From an uncultured Prevotella sp. (GTDB taxonomy: Bacteria > Bacteroidota > Bacteroidia > Bacteroidales > Bacteroidaceae), in the NCBI GenBank assembly GCA_946548085.1, contig CAMNPN010000040.1, positions 1-64,000 on the forward strand: a DNA stretch of 64,000 nucleotides. The letters run 5' to 3'. Positions 47,591 through 54,699 of this stretch are shown one piece after another. Made by a program: the position numbers and the translations under genes. The notes beneath the pieces are model-generated. The model did no database searches and was not told the DNA's origin. It saw only the letters and a list, made by a program, of their open reading frames with translations. Each line of letters starts with the position of its first letter. The stretch's first letter is position 1.

Positions 47591-48685
47591 ATGGACATCA
47601 AAGACACTAAGACATTCTGCGTGATTCTCGCAGGAGGAAGGGGGCGCCGCCTATGGCCTGCCAGCAGGAATACCTATCCGAAACAGTTTATGGACTTCTT
47701 TGGCACAGGGAGGACAATGCTGCAGACCACCGTCGACCGCTTCTCCAAGATCCTTCCCAAAGAGAATATATATATATGTACGTGTAAAGAGTATCTGTCG
47801 CAGGTGAAGGAGAACCTGCCCTGCCTGACGGATGAGAACATCCTCGTGGAGCCTATCCATCGGAACACGGCCCCGAGTGTGGCTTGGGCCACGATGCGCA
47901 TCCTCAGGCGCGAACCGATGGCGAACATCATCATCTCGCCGTCAGACCAGATGGTAATCGACGAGGAACGCTTCTTCCAGAGCGTGAGGATAGGCATCGG
48001 GTATGTCTCGGAGAACGATGTGCTGCTGGCCATGGGCGTCAAGCCCACCAGACCGGAGCCCGGATATGGCTATATCCAGCTGGGCGACATCAGCTGCAAG
48101 CCCGACGTGTATAGGGTGAAGTCGTTCACGGAGAAGCCCGAGCGCGACTTCGCGAAGATGTTCATGGAGAGCGGGGAGTTCTATTGGAACACCGGCATCT
48201 TCATCTCCAACGCCCGCCATCTGACCAAGAGCTTCGAGGACATATTCCCCGTCGTGCTGCGCAACCTGAAGGTGGAGAGCCCCGACTATACGTATGAGGA
48301 GGAGCTGGCCTACGTGGGGGAGAACTATCCGCGCTATCCGAACCTGTCGCTCGACTATGCCATCCTGGAGCAGAGTCGCGACGTGTACGTCATGAAGTGC
48401 GACTTCGGCTGGGCCGACCTGGGCACATGGCACGCCATCTACGAGGCGATGAGCAAGGTGGAAGACGACAATGTGGTGCTCGACTCTCAGGTGGAGATGG
48501 AGGACTGCCATAACAACATCATCTGCCTGCCCAAAGACCGCCTGGGGGTGATCAGCGGCCTCGACGGCTACATCGTGGTGGAGCATGATAACGTGCTCTT
48601 CATCTGTAAGAAGGGTGACTCCTCATCGCTCGTGAGGAAATATGCCAGCGAGGTACAGATGAAGTACGGAGATGACTTTGTTTAG
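47591..48685 (+). CDS. manC: Mannose-1-phosphate guanylyltransferase
   Basis: Makes GDP-mannose from mannose-1-phosphate and GTP for surface polysaccharide and glycoprotein synthesis. The nucleotide-binding start CVILAGGRGRRLWPASR with YPKQFMDF is diagnostic, and FTEKPERDFA with WNTGIF marks the sugar-phosphate site. The 364-aa length means that only the pyrophosphorylase domain is present and no isomerase domain is fused. Its TAG stop shares the final G with the first heptamer of a family A element. Confidence 0.93.
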   Translation: MDIKDTKTFCVILAGGRGRRLWPASRNTYPKQFMDFFGTGRTMLQTTVDRFSKILPKENIYICTCKEYLSQVKENLPCLTDENILVEPIHRNTAPSVAWATMRILRREPMANIIISPSDQMVIDEERFFQSVRIGIGYVSENDVLLAMGVKPTRPEPGYGYIQLGDISCKPDVYRVKSFTEKPERDFAKMFMESGEFYWNTGIFISNARHLTKSFEDIFPVVLRNLKVESPDYTYEEELAYVGENYPRYPNLSLDYAILEQSRDVYVMKCDFGWADLGTWHAIYEAMSKVEDDNVVLDSQVEMEDCHNNIICLPKDRLGVISGLDGYIVVEHDNVLFICKKGDSSSLVRKYASEVQMKYGDDFV

Positions 48686-48783
48686 TTTACGGTTTACGGT
48701 TTACAGTTTACAGATGATTACTTATAGGCAGTGAATGGCTTGCCTGCATATCATCTGTAAACCGTAAACTGTAAACCGTAAAC
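48685..48783. repeat. Palindromic element family A, copy 3, between manC and hit
   Basis: Four GTTTACR heptamers (48685-48712), a 43-nt core (48713-48755, with GGCTTGCCTGCATATCATC) and four complementary heptamers (48756-48783). It fills the whole convergent gap and overlaps the last base of the manC stop and the last base of the hit stop. It may act as a two-way terminator. Confidence 0.9.
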
Positions 48784-49178
48784 TATTTAGAGAATTCGGA
48801 ATAGATCTTCGCGGCGATTTCCTTGAACTCCTGTTCGGAGAGCTTCAGCTTCTCGCGGCGGAAGTCTGCGTCGCCCTCGCTCTGCATCGGAATCAGGTGG
48901 ATATGGGCGTGGGGCACTTCGAGCCCTAACACCACCTGCGCCACCTTCTTACAGGGAAACGCTGCCTTCACGGCCTTGGCCACACGCTTGGCAAACACCT
49001 GGTAGCGGGCTATCTCGTCGTCGTCCATGTCGAAGATATAGTCTACTTCGCGACGGGGAATCACAAGGGTGTGACCCTTCACCAGCGGATTGATGTCGAG
49101 GAAAGCATAGAACTCCTCGTTCTCCGCACACTTGTAGCTGGGAATCTCACCAGCGGCAATCTTACTGAATATATCCAT
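48783..49178 (-). CDS. HIT-family nucleotide hydrolase/transferase
   Basis: A 131-residue histidine-triad protein of the Hint type, which hydrolyses AMP-linked phosphoramidates and similar nucleotides. The active-site triad is HAHIHLIP near residue 91, and the N-terminal FSKIAAGEIPSYK is typical. Probably cotranscribed with greA, from which it is separated by a family A element. Confidence 0.92.
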   Translation of the reverse strand: MDIFSKIAAGEIPSYKCAENEEFYAFLDINPLVKGHTLVIPRREVDYIFDMDDDEIARYQVFAKRVAKAVKAAFPCKKVAQVVLGLEVPHAHIHLIPMQSEGDADFRREKLKLSEQEFKEIAAKIYSEFSK

Positions 49179-49192
49179 AGTAACTTTATATT

Positions 49193-49295
49193 GTTTACGG
49201 TTTACAGTTTACGGTTTACAGATGATTACATTTGTGGTGGATTGTCAGGGCTTGCTAGCAAATCACCTGTAAACTGTAAACCGTAAACTGTAAAC
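49193..49295. repeat. Palindromic element family A, copy 4, between greA and hit
   Basis: Four GTTTACR heptamers (49193-49220), a 47-nt core (49221-49267, with GGCTTGCTAGCAAATC) and four complementary heptamers (49268-49295). It fills nearly all of the greA-hit spacer. Confidence 0.9.
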
Positions 49296-49301
49296 ATAAT
49301 A

Positions 49302-49769
49302 TTATCCAACGGTTATTTTATCGATTCTCAGCTTGATGCTTCCGCGGGGAATCTTCACTTCCACCTCGTCGCCCACCTTGTGGTTTAGCAGTCCCTGGGC
49401 GATGGGGGTCTTGATACTGATCTTTCCCTCGCGCAGGTTGGCCTCGCTCTCGCTGACGATGGTGTAGGTCATCTTGGCCTTGTTCGTCAGGTTGGTCATC
49501 TCCACCTTCGACAGGATCTGCACGGAGTCTGTGCTCAGGCGCGACGTGTCTACCACCTTTGCCTCAGCGATGGTCATCTTCAGACGGTTGATCTTATCTT
49601 CAAGATGAGCCTGGGCCTCCTTGGCGGCATCATACTCGGAGTTCTCACTCAAGTCTCCCTTCTCACGGGCCTCGGCGATGGCTGCAGAGGCTTTAGGGCG
49701 TTCCACCGCTTCCAGGCGGTGTAGTTCGGCTATCAGCTTGTCATAGCCTTCTTGCGACATGTATGCCAT
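49302..49769 (-). CDS. greA: Transcription elongation factor GreA
   Basis: Rescues backtracked RNA polymerase by stimulating cleavage of the nascent RNA. The N-terminal coiled coil carries the active tip GDLSENSEYDAAKEAQ (about 39-54), followed by the C-terminal FKBP-like domain with IPRGSIKLRIDKI at the end. The 155-aa length is normal. A leader of about 130 nt contains a terminator-like hairpin, so the gene may be controlled by attenuation. Confidence 0.94.
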   Translation of the reverse strand: MAYMSQEGYDKLIAELHRLEAVERPKASAAIAEAREKGDLSENSEYDAAKEAQAHLEDKINRLKMTIAEAKVVDTSRLSTDSVQILSKVEMTNLTNKAKMTYTIVSESEANLREGKISIKTPIAQGLLNHKVGDEVEVKIPRGSIKLRIDKITVG

Positions 49770-49795
49770 GATAATACAATTTAATTGTTTACGAT

Positions 49796-49882
49796 TTATT
49801 TATTCGATTTATAATTTCCCTGGATAGACAAAAAGAAAAGAATCCCGACTTTCTCCACGTCGGAATCCTCTGGTACTCGCAT
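49796..49882 (-). CDS. Putative 28-residue leader peptide before greA
   Basis: The frame begins MRVPEDSDVEKVGILFFLSI, runs through the hairpin at 49829-49867 and ends 27 bases before greA. Its position between promoter and hairpin fits a leader peptide, but it may be chance reading of a structured RNA. Confidence 0.35.
   Translation of the reverse strand: MRVPEDSDVEKVGILFFLSIQGNYKSNK
49829..49867 (-). terminator. Terminator-like hairpin in the greA leader
   Basis: On the minus strand, GATTCCGAC pairs with GTCGGGATTC around a nine-base loop and is followed by TTTTCTTTTTG. It lies between the promoter at 49908-49915 and greA, so it is either an attenuator or ends a transcript of about 75 nt. 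Confidence 0.65.
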
Positions 49883-49907
49883 GTCCTTATCCTTACTTAA
49901 CAGGATG

Positions 49908-49915
49908 CAAAGGTA
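49908..49915 (-). promoter_or_regulatory. -7 element of the greA leader transcript
   Basis: TACCTTTG on the minus strand, five bases after the stop codon of the PAP2 gene. Confidence 0.6.
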
Positions 49916-49919
49916 GGAA

Positions 49920-50891
49920 TTATTTTTTAATTGCACAAATTTTTCCCCATAAAAAATGCAAAACCCCGTAAATGACGATTGCCGATACCCATCCCCCGAT
50001 GACGTCGACGACGTAGTGGGCCTGGATATAGACGGTGGCGAAGCACATCAGCACGTAGAGTGGCATCATGCCCCAGAAGAGCCACTTGTTGCGCAATCGC
50101 CAGGCGAGGAACATCAGGATGGTCGTTACGCCGACATGACTGCTCGGGAAGGCGGCTGTGGGCCGCTCGCCTGCGGTATGGGCACTCTCCACGAAGTGGT
50201 AGAAGATACCGTCGCTCCACCCAGGCATGGGTAGCGCCTCCTGGTGGGTGGCGAAATAATGGCCCAGATCGGGAAACACGCCGGCAGCGATGTTCTCGAC
50301 GCCCACGGCCTGATAGTAGTACTGGGGGCCTGTGACGGGCAGGAAAATGAAAAAGACGTAATAGATGAAGAACGACGTGAGGATCATGAACACCGTACGG
50401 TCGAACTCCTTGTAGCGGAACAATAGGGCGAAGAACGTCACCACTCCTATCAGCGGGTAATAGGAGGAGTAGCCTAAGTGCATCAGTTCGCTGAACACGG
50501 GGTGGGTGATGGCCTGTGAGAAGAGCAGCGCTGGCTGACAGCCGCAGAGCCATTGGTCGTAAGCGGCGAAATGGTGGTCGAAGTTGGGGAAGATCCTGTT
50601 AAGTTCGTATGTGTCGGGATACCACCATGACAGTAAGAGCATCTGGACGCCGACGCGACAGAAAAGGGTGAGTCGGCATGGAACGAGACGATAGACGACC
50701 CACATGGCCAGTGTAAGCATCACCACACGGAAACGTCCCCAGAGCAGGGCCTCTGGATGTACGGACTTCGTAAAGGTGAAGAGTATCAACAACGTTGTCA
50801 ACAGCAGATAGCCCATGACGACCCATTCCACCGCCAGAAGCCCCTTCCTCGGCTTCTTCTCAATCTCAAACAGTAACTTAAAATACTTCAA
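49920..50891 (-). CDS. PAP2-family membrane phosphatase, inositol-phosphorylceramide-synthase-like
   Basis: An integral membrane protein of 323 residues with about seven helices. The PAP2 phosphatase motifs are PTAAFPSSHVGVTT near 240 and the final YIQAHYVVDVIGGW near 295, giving the catalytic His pair. Members with this length and layout in Bacteroidota include lipid phosphatases and sphingolipid headgroup transferases. No specific substrate is visible. The start appears to be TTG at 50891, inside a heptamer array; a later start is possible. It lies directly after the epimerase gene and is probably cotranscribed. Confidence 0.8.
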   Translation of the reverse strand: MKYFKLLFEIEKKPRKGLLAVEWVVMGYLLLTTLLILFTFTKSVHPEALLWGRFRVVMLTLAMWVVYRLVPCRLTLFCRVGVQMLLLSWWYPDTYELNRIFPNFDHHFAAYDQWLCGCQPALLFSQAITHPVFSELMHLGYSSYYPLIGVVTFFALLFRYKEFDRTVFMILTSFFIYYVFFIFLPVTGPQYYYQAVGVENIAAGVFPDLGHYFATHQEALPMPGWSDGIFYHFVESAHTAGERPTAAFPSSHVGVTTILMFLAWRLRNKWLFWGMMPLYVLMCFATVYIQAHYVVDVIGGWVSAIVIYGVLHFLWGKICAIKK

Positions 50892-50909
50892 TGTTCAATC
50901 TCCAATCTT
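50887..50909 (-). repeat. Heptamer array in the epimerase-PAP2 spacer
   Basis: On the plus strand TTCAATG, TTCAATC and TCCAATC follow each other in exact 7-base phase between the epimerase stop and the PAP2 start. No opposing arm. Confidence 0.4.
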
Positions 50910-51905
50910 CTACAGCCATCCGTTCTCCTTGTACCACGCGATGCTTCTGCGTACACCCTCTGCCAGCTTTACCTGAGGCTGATAGCCCAGCTCGTCGATG
51001 GCGGGCTGGATATCACACCGCCAGTTGCGCTGTTTCAGGATGTTGAACTTGTCATTGTTCAGCACACTGACCTTACCCGTGATCCTGCTGCTGTACTCTC
51101 CGAAGAAGGTGATGATGCGCAACACCCACACCGGGGCTGTGACGCGGATCCACCACGGACGGCCTAGCTCCTCATGGATCAGGTCGCTGAAGGTCGTGCT
51201 CTGATACACCTCTCCGTCAGAGAGGAAGTACTTGCGCCCGTTGGCTCCCTTTTCCATCGCAAGGAAGACGGCCTGCACCACATCCGTCACGTAGACGAAC
51301 GTGATGTCCTGACGCTTGTAGCCCACGGCGAAGTCAGAGTGTTGCTTGATGCTCTTCGCCATCACGAAGTAGTCTTTCTCCCTGGGGCCATAGACGCCTG
51401 TCGGCCTTAGTATAATATAAGGTAAGCGCGAGGCGACGGTTTCCAGATACTTCTCGGCGGCCAGTTTGCTGCGGCCGTACTCCGTGTTGGGACGAGGTGT
51501 GTCCGTCTCGCGGATCTCGTCGTACGGCTGTTGCTCTTTGATGGCACCGAAAATGCTGAGACTGCTCAGGTAGACAAACCGTTTCAGTGGCATCTGCAGC
51601 TCGAGGATGGCCTCCACGAGATGCTTCGTTCCCTCGCAGTTGATACGCATAAAATCCTGCTTGTTCAGGCACTTCGTCACACCAGCGGCATGCACCACGT
51701 AGTCGAAGTCCTTACCCCTCAGTTGCTCCACGAGCTGTTCCTTCGAATTGAGGTTCAGTTCGATAAAGTGGATGCGCTCGTCCTGCAGCCATTCCTTCGA
51801 ACTGCTCTTGCGTATGGCGGCCCATGTCTCGAGACCGCGATTCAGCGCTTCTTCCACGATAAACGAGCCGATAAACCCGCTCGCACCAGTGATTAAAATC
51901 TTCAT
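50910..51905 (-). CDS. NAD-dependent epimerase/dehydratase (extended SDR)
   Basis: A 331-residue nucleotide-sugar epimerase or sterol-dehydrogenase-like SDR. The cofactor motif GASGFIGS is at residues 7-14, the active pair in PNTEYGRSKLAAEKYL (YxxxK), and a Ser in YLSSLSIFG. The reaction is not known. The frame is open far upstream, but the start is ATG 51905, as the family begins MKILITGASGF and the promoter -7 box lies at 51923-51930. Divergent from rnr. Confidence 0.85.
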   Translation of the reverse strand: MKILITGASGFIGSFIVEEALNRGLETWAAIRKSSSKEWLQDERIHFIELNLNSKEQLVEQLRGKDFDYVVHAAGVTKCLNKQDFMRINCEGTKHLVEAILELQMPLKRFVYLSSLSIFGAIKEQQPYDEIRETDTPRPNTEYGRSKLAAEKYLETVASRLPYIILRPTGVYGPREKDYFVMAKSIKQHSDFAVGYKRQDITFVYVTDVVQAVFLAMEKGANGRKYFLSDGEVYQSTTFSDLIHEELGRPWWIRVTAPVWVLRIITFFGEYSSRITGKVSVLNNDKFNILKQRNWRCDIQPAIDELGYQPQVKLAEGVRRSIAWYKENGWL

Positions 51906-51922
51906 TCTGTCAAATTTGCCTG

Positions 51923-51930
51923 CAAAGATA
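51923..51930 (-). promoter_or_regulatory. -7 element of the epimerase gene
   Basis: TATCTTTG on the minus strand, 17 bases before ATG 51905. Confidence 0.6.
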
Positions 51931-52028
51931 CACATAATTTTGAACACAGAGATGCAGTGATACAGAGATTTTATGATAAAAAAACAAAAAACTCCGTGTA
52001 TATGTACCATTGTGTTGAAATTTATTTC

Positions 52029-52036
52029 TATCTTTG
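52029..52036 (+). promoter_or_regulatory. -7 element of rnr
   Basis: TATCTTTG, 23 bases before ATG 52060. It excludes the longer frame starting at 51973. Confidence 0.6.
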
Positions 52037-52059
52037 CAGTAACTAAGAACATCAAGTCT

Positions 52060-54297
52060 ATGGGAAAGAAACAAGGTGGTAAACGTTTAGGGAAGAAGCA
52101 GGTCAGCGAACTGCTACAGAATCTCTTCCAGCACAATCCGAACGAGACGTTCACGTTCAAACAGATTTTCAGGGCACTTAAGTTCGACACCCATCCGCTG
52201 AAGATGCTCGCCATCGACACGATGGAGGAGATGGCATGGGACGACTTCCTGCTCAAGGTCAGCGACAACTCGTATCGCCTGAACCTGAAGACACAGGTTC
52301 AGGAGGGTGTCTTCCGTCGGAAGGCTTCAGGGCGCAACTCGTTCCTGCCCGACGATGGCGGCACCCCCGTCTTCGTGGCAGAGCGCAACTCGATGTCGGC
52401 TATGGATGGCGACCGTGTGAAAGTGTCGTACATGGCCCGTCGCGACAAGCATATCAAGGAGGCGATGGTCATCGAGATCGTCAAGCGTGCCCACGATCAG
52501 ATCGTAGGAAAGCTGCGTGTCGACAAAGACTGGGCCTTCCTCATTCCGCAGGACTCTACCTTCGTCCACGACATCATTATCCCCAAGCGTAAGCTGAAGG
52601 GCGGAAAGACTGACGACAAGGCGGTGGTGAAGGTCATCCAGTGGCCCGACAACGAACATAAGAACATCATCGGATCCGTTGTTGATATTCTTGGCAAGAC
52701 AGGGGAGAACAATGCTGAGATGCACGCCATCCTCGCACAGTACAACCTGCCTTATAAGTATCCGAAGAACGTGGAGGAGGCTGCCGAGAAGATCGATGCT
52801 GCCATCACCCCGCAGGAGATTGCCCGGCGTGAGGACTTCCGCGACGTGTTCACCTGCACCATCGACCCCAAGGATGCCAAGGACTTCGATGATGCCTTGA
52901 GTATCCGTAAGATGGAGAGCGGGCTGTGGGAGGTAGGCGTGCATATCGCAGATGTCAGCCACTATGTGAAGGAGGGCTCTGTCATCGACAAGGAGGGCTT
53001 TAACCGTGCCACGAGCGTCTACCTTGTAGACCGCACCATCCCCATGTTGCCTGAGCGCCTCTGCAACTTCATTTGCTCTCTCCGTCCTGATGAGGAGAAA
53101 CTCTGTTATAGTGTGATCTTCCTGCTCGACGACGAGGCGAATATTAAGAAGTGGCACCTCGCTCATACCGTCATCCGCAGTGACCGCCGCTATGCCTACG
53201 AGGAAGTGCAGCAGTTGCTCGAGGACAATGGCGTGGCTACTGATACGAGGAGTGAGGAGTGTGGAGTGAGGAGTGAGAATAGTTCTGCGGCAAAAAGTGA
53301 TCTCCTTCCTCCTCGAAAAAAGCTCAAAGGCGAAAACGCCTTGGAGCTTTGCGTCCTCGATGCCCTTGCCAAGAAGCTCCGTGCCGCCCGCTTCAAGAAT
53401 GGCTCCGTGAAGTTCGACCGTGAGGAACTCCACTTCGATGTCGACGAGAACGGCAAGCCCGTCAGGGCCTACTTCAAGGTGTCGAAGGATGCCAACAAAC
53501 TCATCGAGGAGTTCATGCTGCTGGCCAACAAGACCGTCGCCGAATCGATTGGTCGTGTGAAGAAGGGTGTAAAGGCCAAGACATTGCCTTATCGTGTCCA
53601 CGACCAGCCAGACCCGCAGAAACTCGAGAACCTGCGTCAGTTTGTGTCGAAGTTCGGCTATAAAGTGAAGACCAGTGGCACGAAGGGAGCCATCACGAAG
53701 TCGCTCAATGCCCTCATGGCCGATGCCCAGGGCACCCGTGAGCAGAATGCCATCGAGATGGTGGCCCTGCGCGCGATGATGAAAGCCAAGTATAGCGTCC
53801 ATAATATCGGGCACTATGGCCTGGCCTTCGACTACTACACACACTTCACCTCGCCCATCCGGCGCTATCCCGACCTGATGGTGCACCGTCTGCTCACGAA
53901 GTATCAGGATGGCGGGCGATCAGCCAACAAGGAGAAGTATGAGGAGTTCTGCGAGCACTGCAGCGACATGGAGCAAGTGTCGCAGAACGCTGAGCGCGAC
54001 TCCATCAAGTATAAGATGGTGGAGTTCATGGCCGACAAGATTGGCAACACCTATGATGCCCATATCTCCGGCCTCACCTCCTATGGCATCTATGCTCAGA
54101 TCGACGAGACCCACTGTGAGGGTATGATCCCCATCCGCGACCTTGGCGACGACTACTACGACTTCGACGAGAAGAACTTCGTCATCATTGGCCGCCGTCA
54201 TCACACGAAGTACCAGCTTGGCGACCCCATCCGCATCCAGGTGGCCCGTGCGAACATTGAGCGCAAACAGCTCGACTTCACCCTCGCCGACGATTAG
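52060..54297 (+). CDS. rnr: Ribonuclease R
   Basis: A 3'-5' exoribonuclease that degrades structured RNA. Order: N-terminal helix-turn-helix (GKKQVSELLQNLF), cold-shock domains, the RNB catalytic domain with TIDPKDAKDFDDALS (metal-binding Asp cluster, about residue 265) and the C-terminal S1 domain (DAHISGLTSYGIYAQID). Residues about 396-421 are a foreign in-frame segment within the RNB domain, coded by a family B element (RSEECGVRSENSSAAKSD). Catalytic acids are intact. Start ATG 52060 gives 745 aa. Confidence 0.94.
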   Translation: MGKKQGGKRLGKKQVSELLQNLFQHNPNETFTFKQIFRALKFDTHPLKMLAIDTMEEMAWDDFLLKVSDNSYRLNLKTQVQEGVFRRKASGRNSFLPDDGGTPVFVAERNSMSAMDGDRVKVSYMARRDKHIKEAMVIEIVKRAHDQIVGKLRVDKDWAFLIPQDSTFVHDIIIPKRKLKGGKTDDKAVVKVIQWPDNEHKNIIGSVVDILGKTGENNAEMHAILAQYNLPYKYPKNVEEAAEKIDAAITPQEIARREDFRDVFTCTIDPKDAKDFDDALSIRKMESGLWEVGVHIADVSHYVKEGSVIDKEGFNRATSVYLVDRTIPMLPERLCNFICSLRPDEEKLCYSVIFLLDDEANIKKWHLAHTVIRSDRRYAYEEVQQLLEDNGVATDTRSEECGVRSENSSAAKSDLLPPRKKLKGENALELCVLDALAKKLRAARFKNGSVKFDREELHFDVDENGKPVRAYFKVSKDANKLIEEFMLLANKTVAESIGRVKKGVKAKTLPYRVHDQPDPQKLENLRQFVSKFGYKVKTSGTKGAITKSLNALMADAQGTREQNAIEMVALRAMMKAKYSVHNIGHYGLAFDYYTHFTSPIRRYPDLMVHRLLTKYQDGGRSANKEKYEEFCEHCSDMEQVSQNAERDSIKYKMVEFMADKIGNTYDAHISGLTSYGIYAQIDETHCEGMIPIRDLGDDYYDFDEKNFVIIGRRHHTKYQLGDPIRIQVARANIERKQLDFTLADD
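53249..53316 (+). repeat. Palindromic element family B, copy 3, in frame inside rnr
   Basis: Left arm 53249-53276 has four heptamers (GGAGTGA, GGAGTGT, GGAGTGA, GGAGTGA). The core starts GAATAGTTCTGCGGC, as in waaA. The right arm is reduced to one or two degenerate units (TCCTTCC, TCCTCGA), so this copy has lost most of its palindrome. Confidence 0.82.
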
Positions 54298-54388
54298 TGT
54301 TTCCGCCATCTGCCGAGAGGCTTCATTTCCGCGCGTTCCTTTTATTATTACGCCTGCGAGGAAATGTTAAAAAACATATTCCCTGAAT

Positions 54389-54427
54389 AAAAATCCCGAT
54401 ATTTGTTTGGCACGTATCGGGATTTTT
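54389..54427 (+). terminator. Terminator of rnr
   Basis: AAAAATCCCGATA pairs perfectly over 13 bp with TATCGGGATTTTT. Its loop contains the -33 box of the next promoter. Confidence 0.8.
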
Positions 54428-54438
54428 GCTTATCTTTG
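54406..54438 (+). promoter_or_regulatory. Promoter of the AAA+ ATPase gene, nested in the rnr terminator
   Basis: TTTG at 54406-54409 lies in the terminator loop and TATCTTTG at 54431-54438 follows the T run, 21 bases later. The leader to ATG 54700 is about 255 nt. Confidence 0.65.
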
Positions 54439-54474
54439 CACCGTAATTTTAAAACATGACAATCAAGTAACAAG

Positions 54475-54571
54475 TATCACAAAACTCAGAAAATGTTATG
54501 CACCGGTCGGATATGACTGGCGGGATCTTGTGCTCTTTGACATTCTGGTACAACGATAGTGTTTTGTGATA
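54475..54571 (+). promoter_or_regulatory. Structured leader RNA before the AAA+ ATPase gene
   Basis: TATCACAAAAC (54475-54485) is perfectly complementary to GTTTTGTGATA (54561-54571). Nested inside are CAGA..ATGT with ACATTCTG, GCAC with GTGC and CCGGTC with GACTGG, so the region can fold into one long interrupted hairpin of about 97 nt. It may be a riboregulator or a separate small RNA. I see no known riboswitch consensus. The rest of the 402-base gap holds only the terminator and promoter listed above. Confidence 0.5.
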
Positions 54572-54699
54572 GAGACTTCGAGTAAAGTTTCTGTGAACCT
54601 TACTGGACAGCGGCTTCAGACCGTTGCCCACATTCTTCTTGCGCCCTTCTATATAGGGCATACGTCAATTATTTCAATTACCATCATCTTATTCTTTCT

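Noticed and set aside
49071..49286. Plus-strand frame across hit and family A copy 4
   Set aside because: It is antisense to hit and then reads the repeat; the peptide FTDDYICGGLSGLASKS only reflects the same frame as the coding copies.
51906..52268. N-terminal extension of the epimerase frame
   Set aside because: It crosses the promoter and the divergent rnr start and contains no family sequence before MKILITGASGF.
52327..53886. Long open frame opposite rnr
   Set aside because: Shadow of the high-GC third codon positions of rnr; no recognisable protein features.
54449..54661. 70-residue minus-strand frame in the AAA+ leader
   Set aside because: No promoter, and the region is better explained as a structured leader RNA.
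54475..54661. tmRNA or SRP RNA
   Set aside because: No tRNA-like ends, tag frame or SRP tetraloop consensus could be found.
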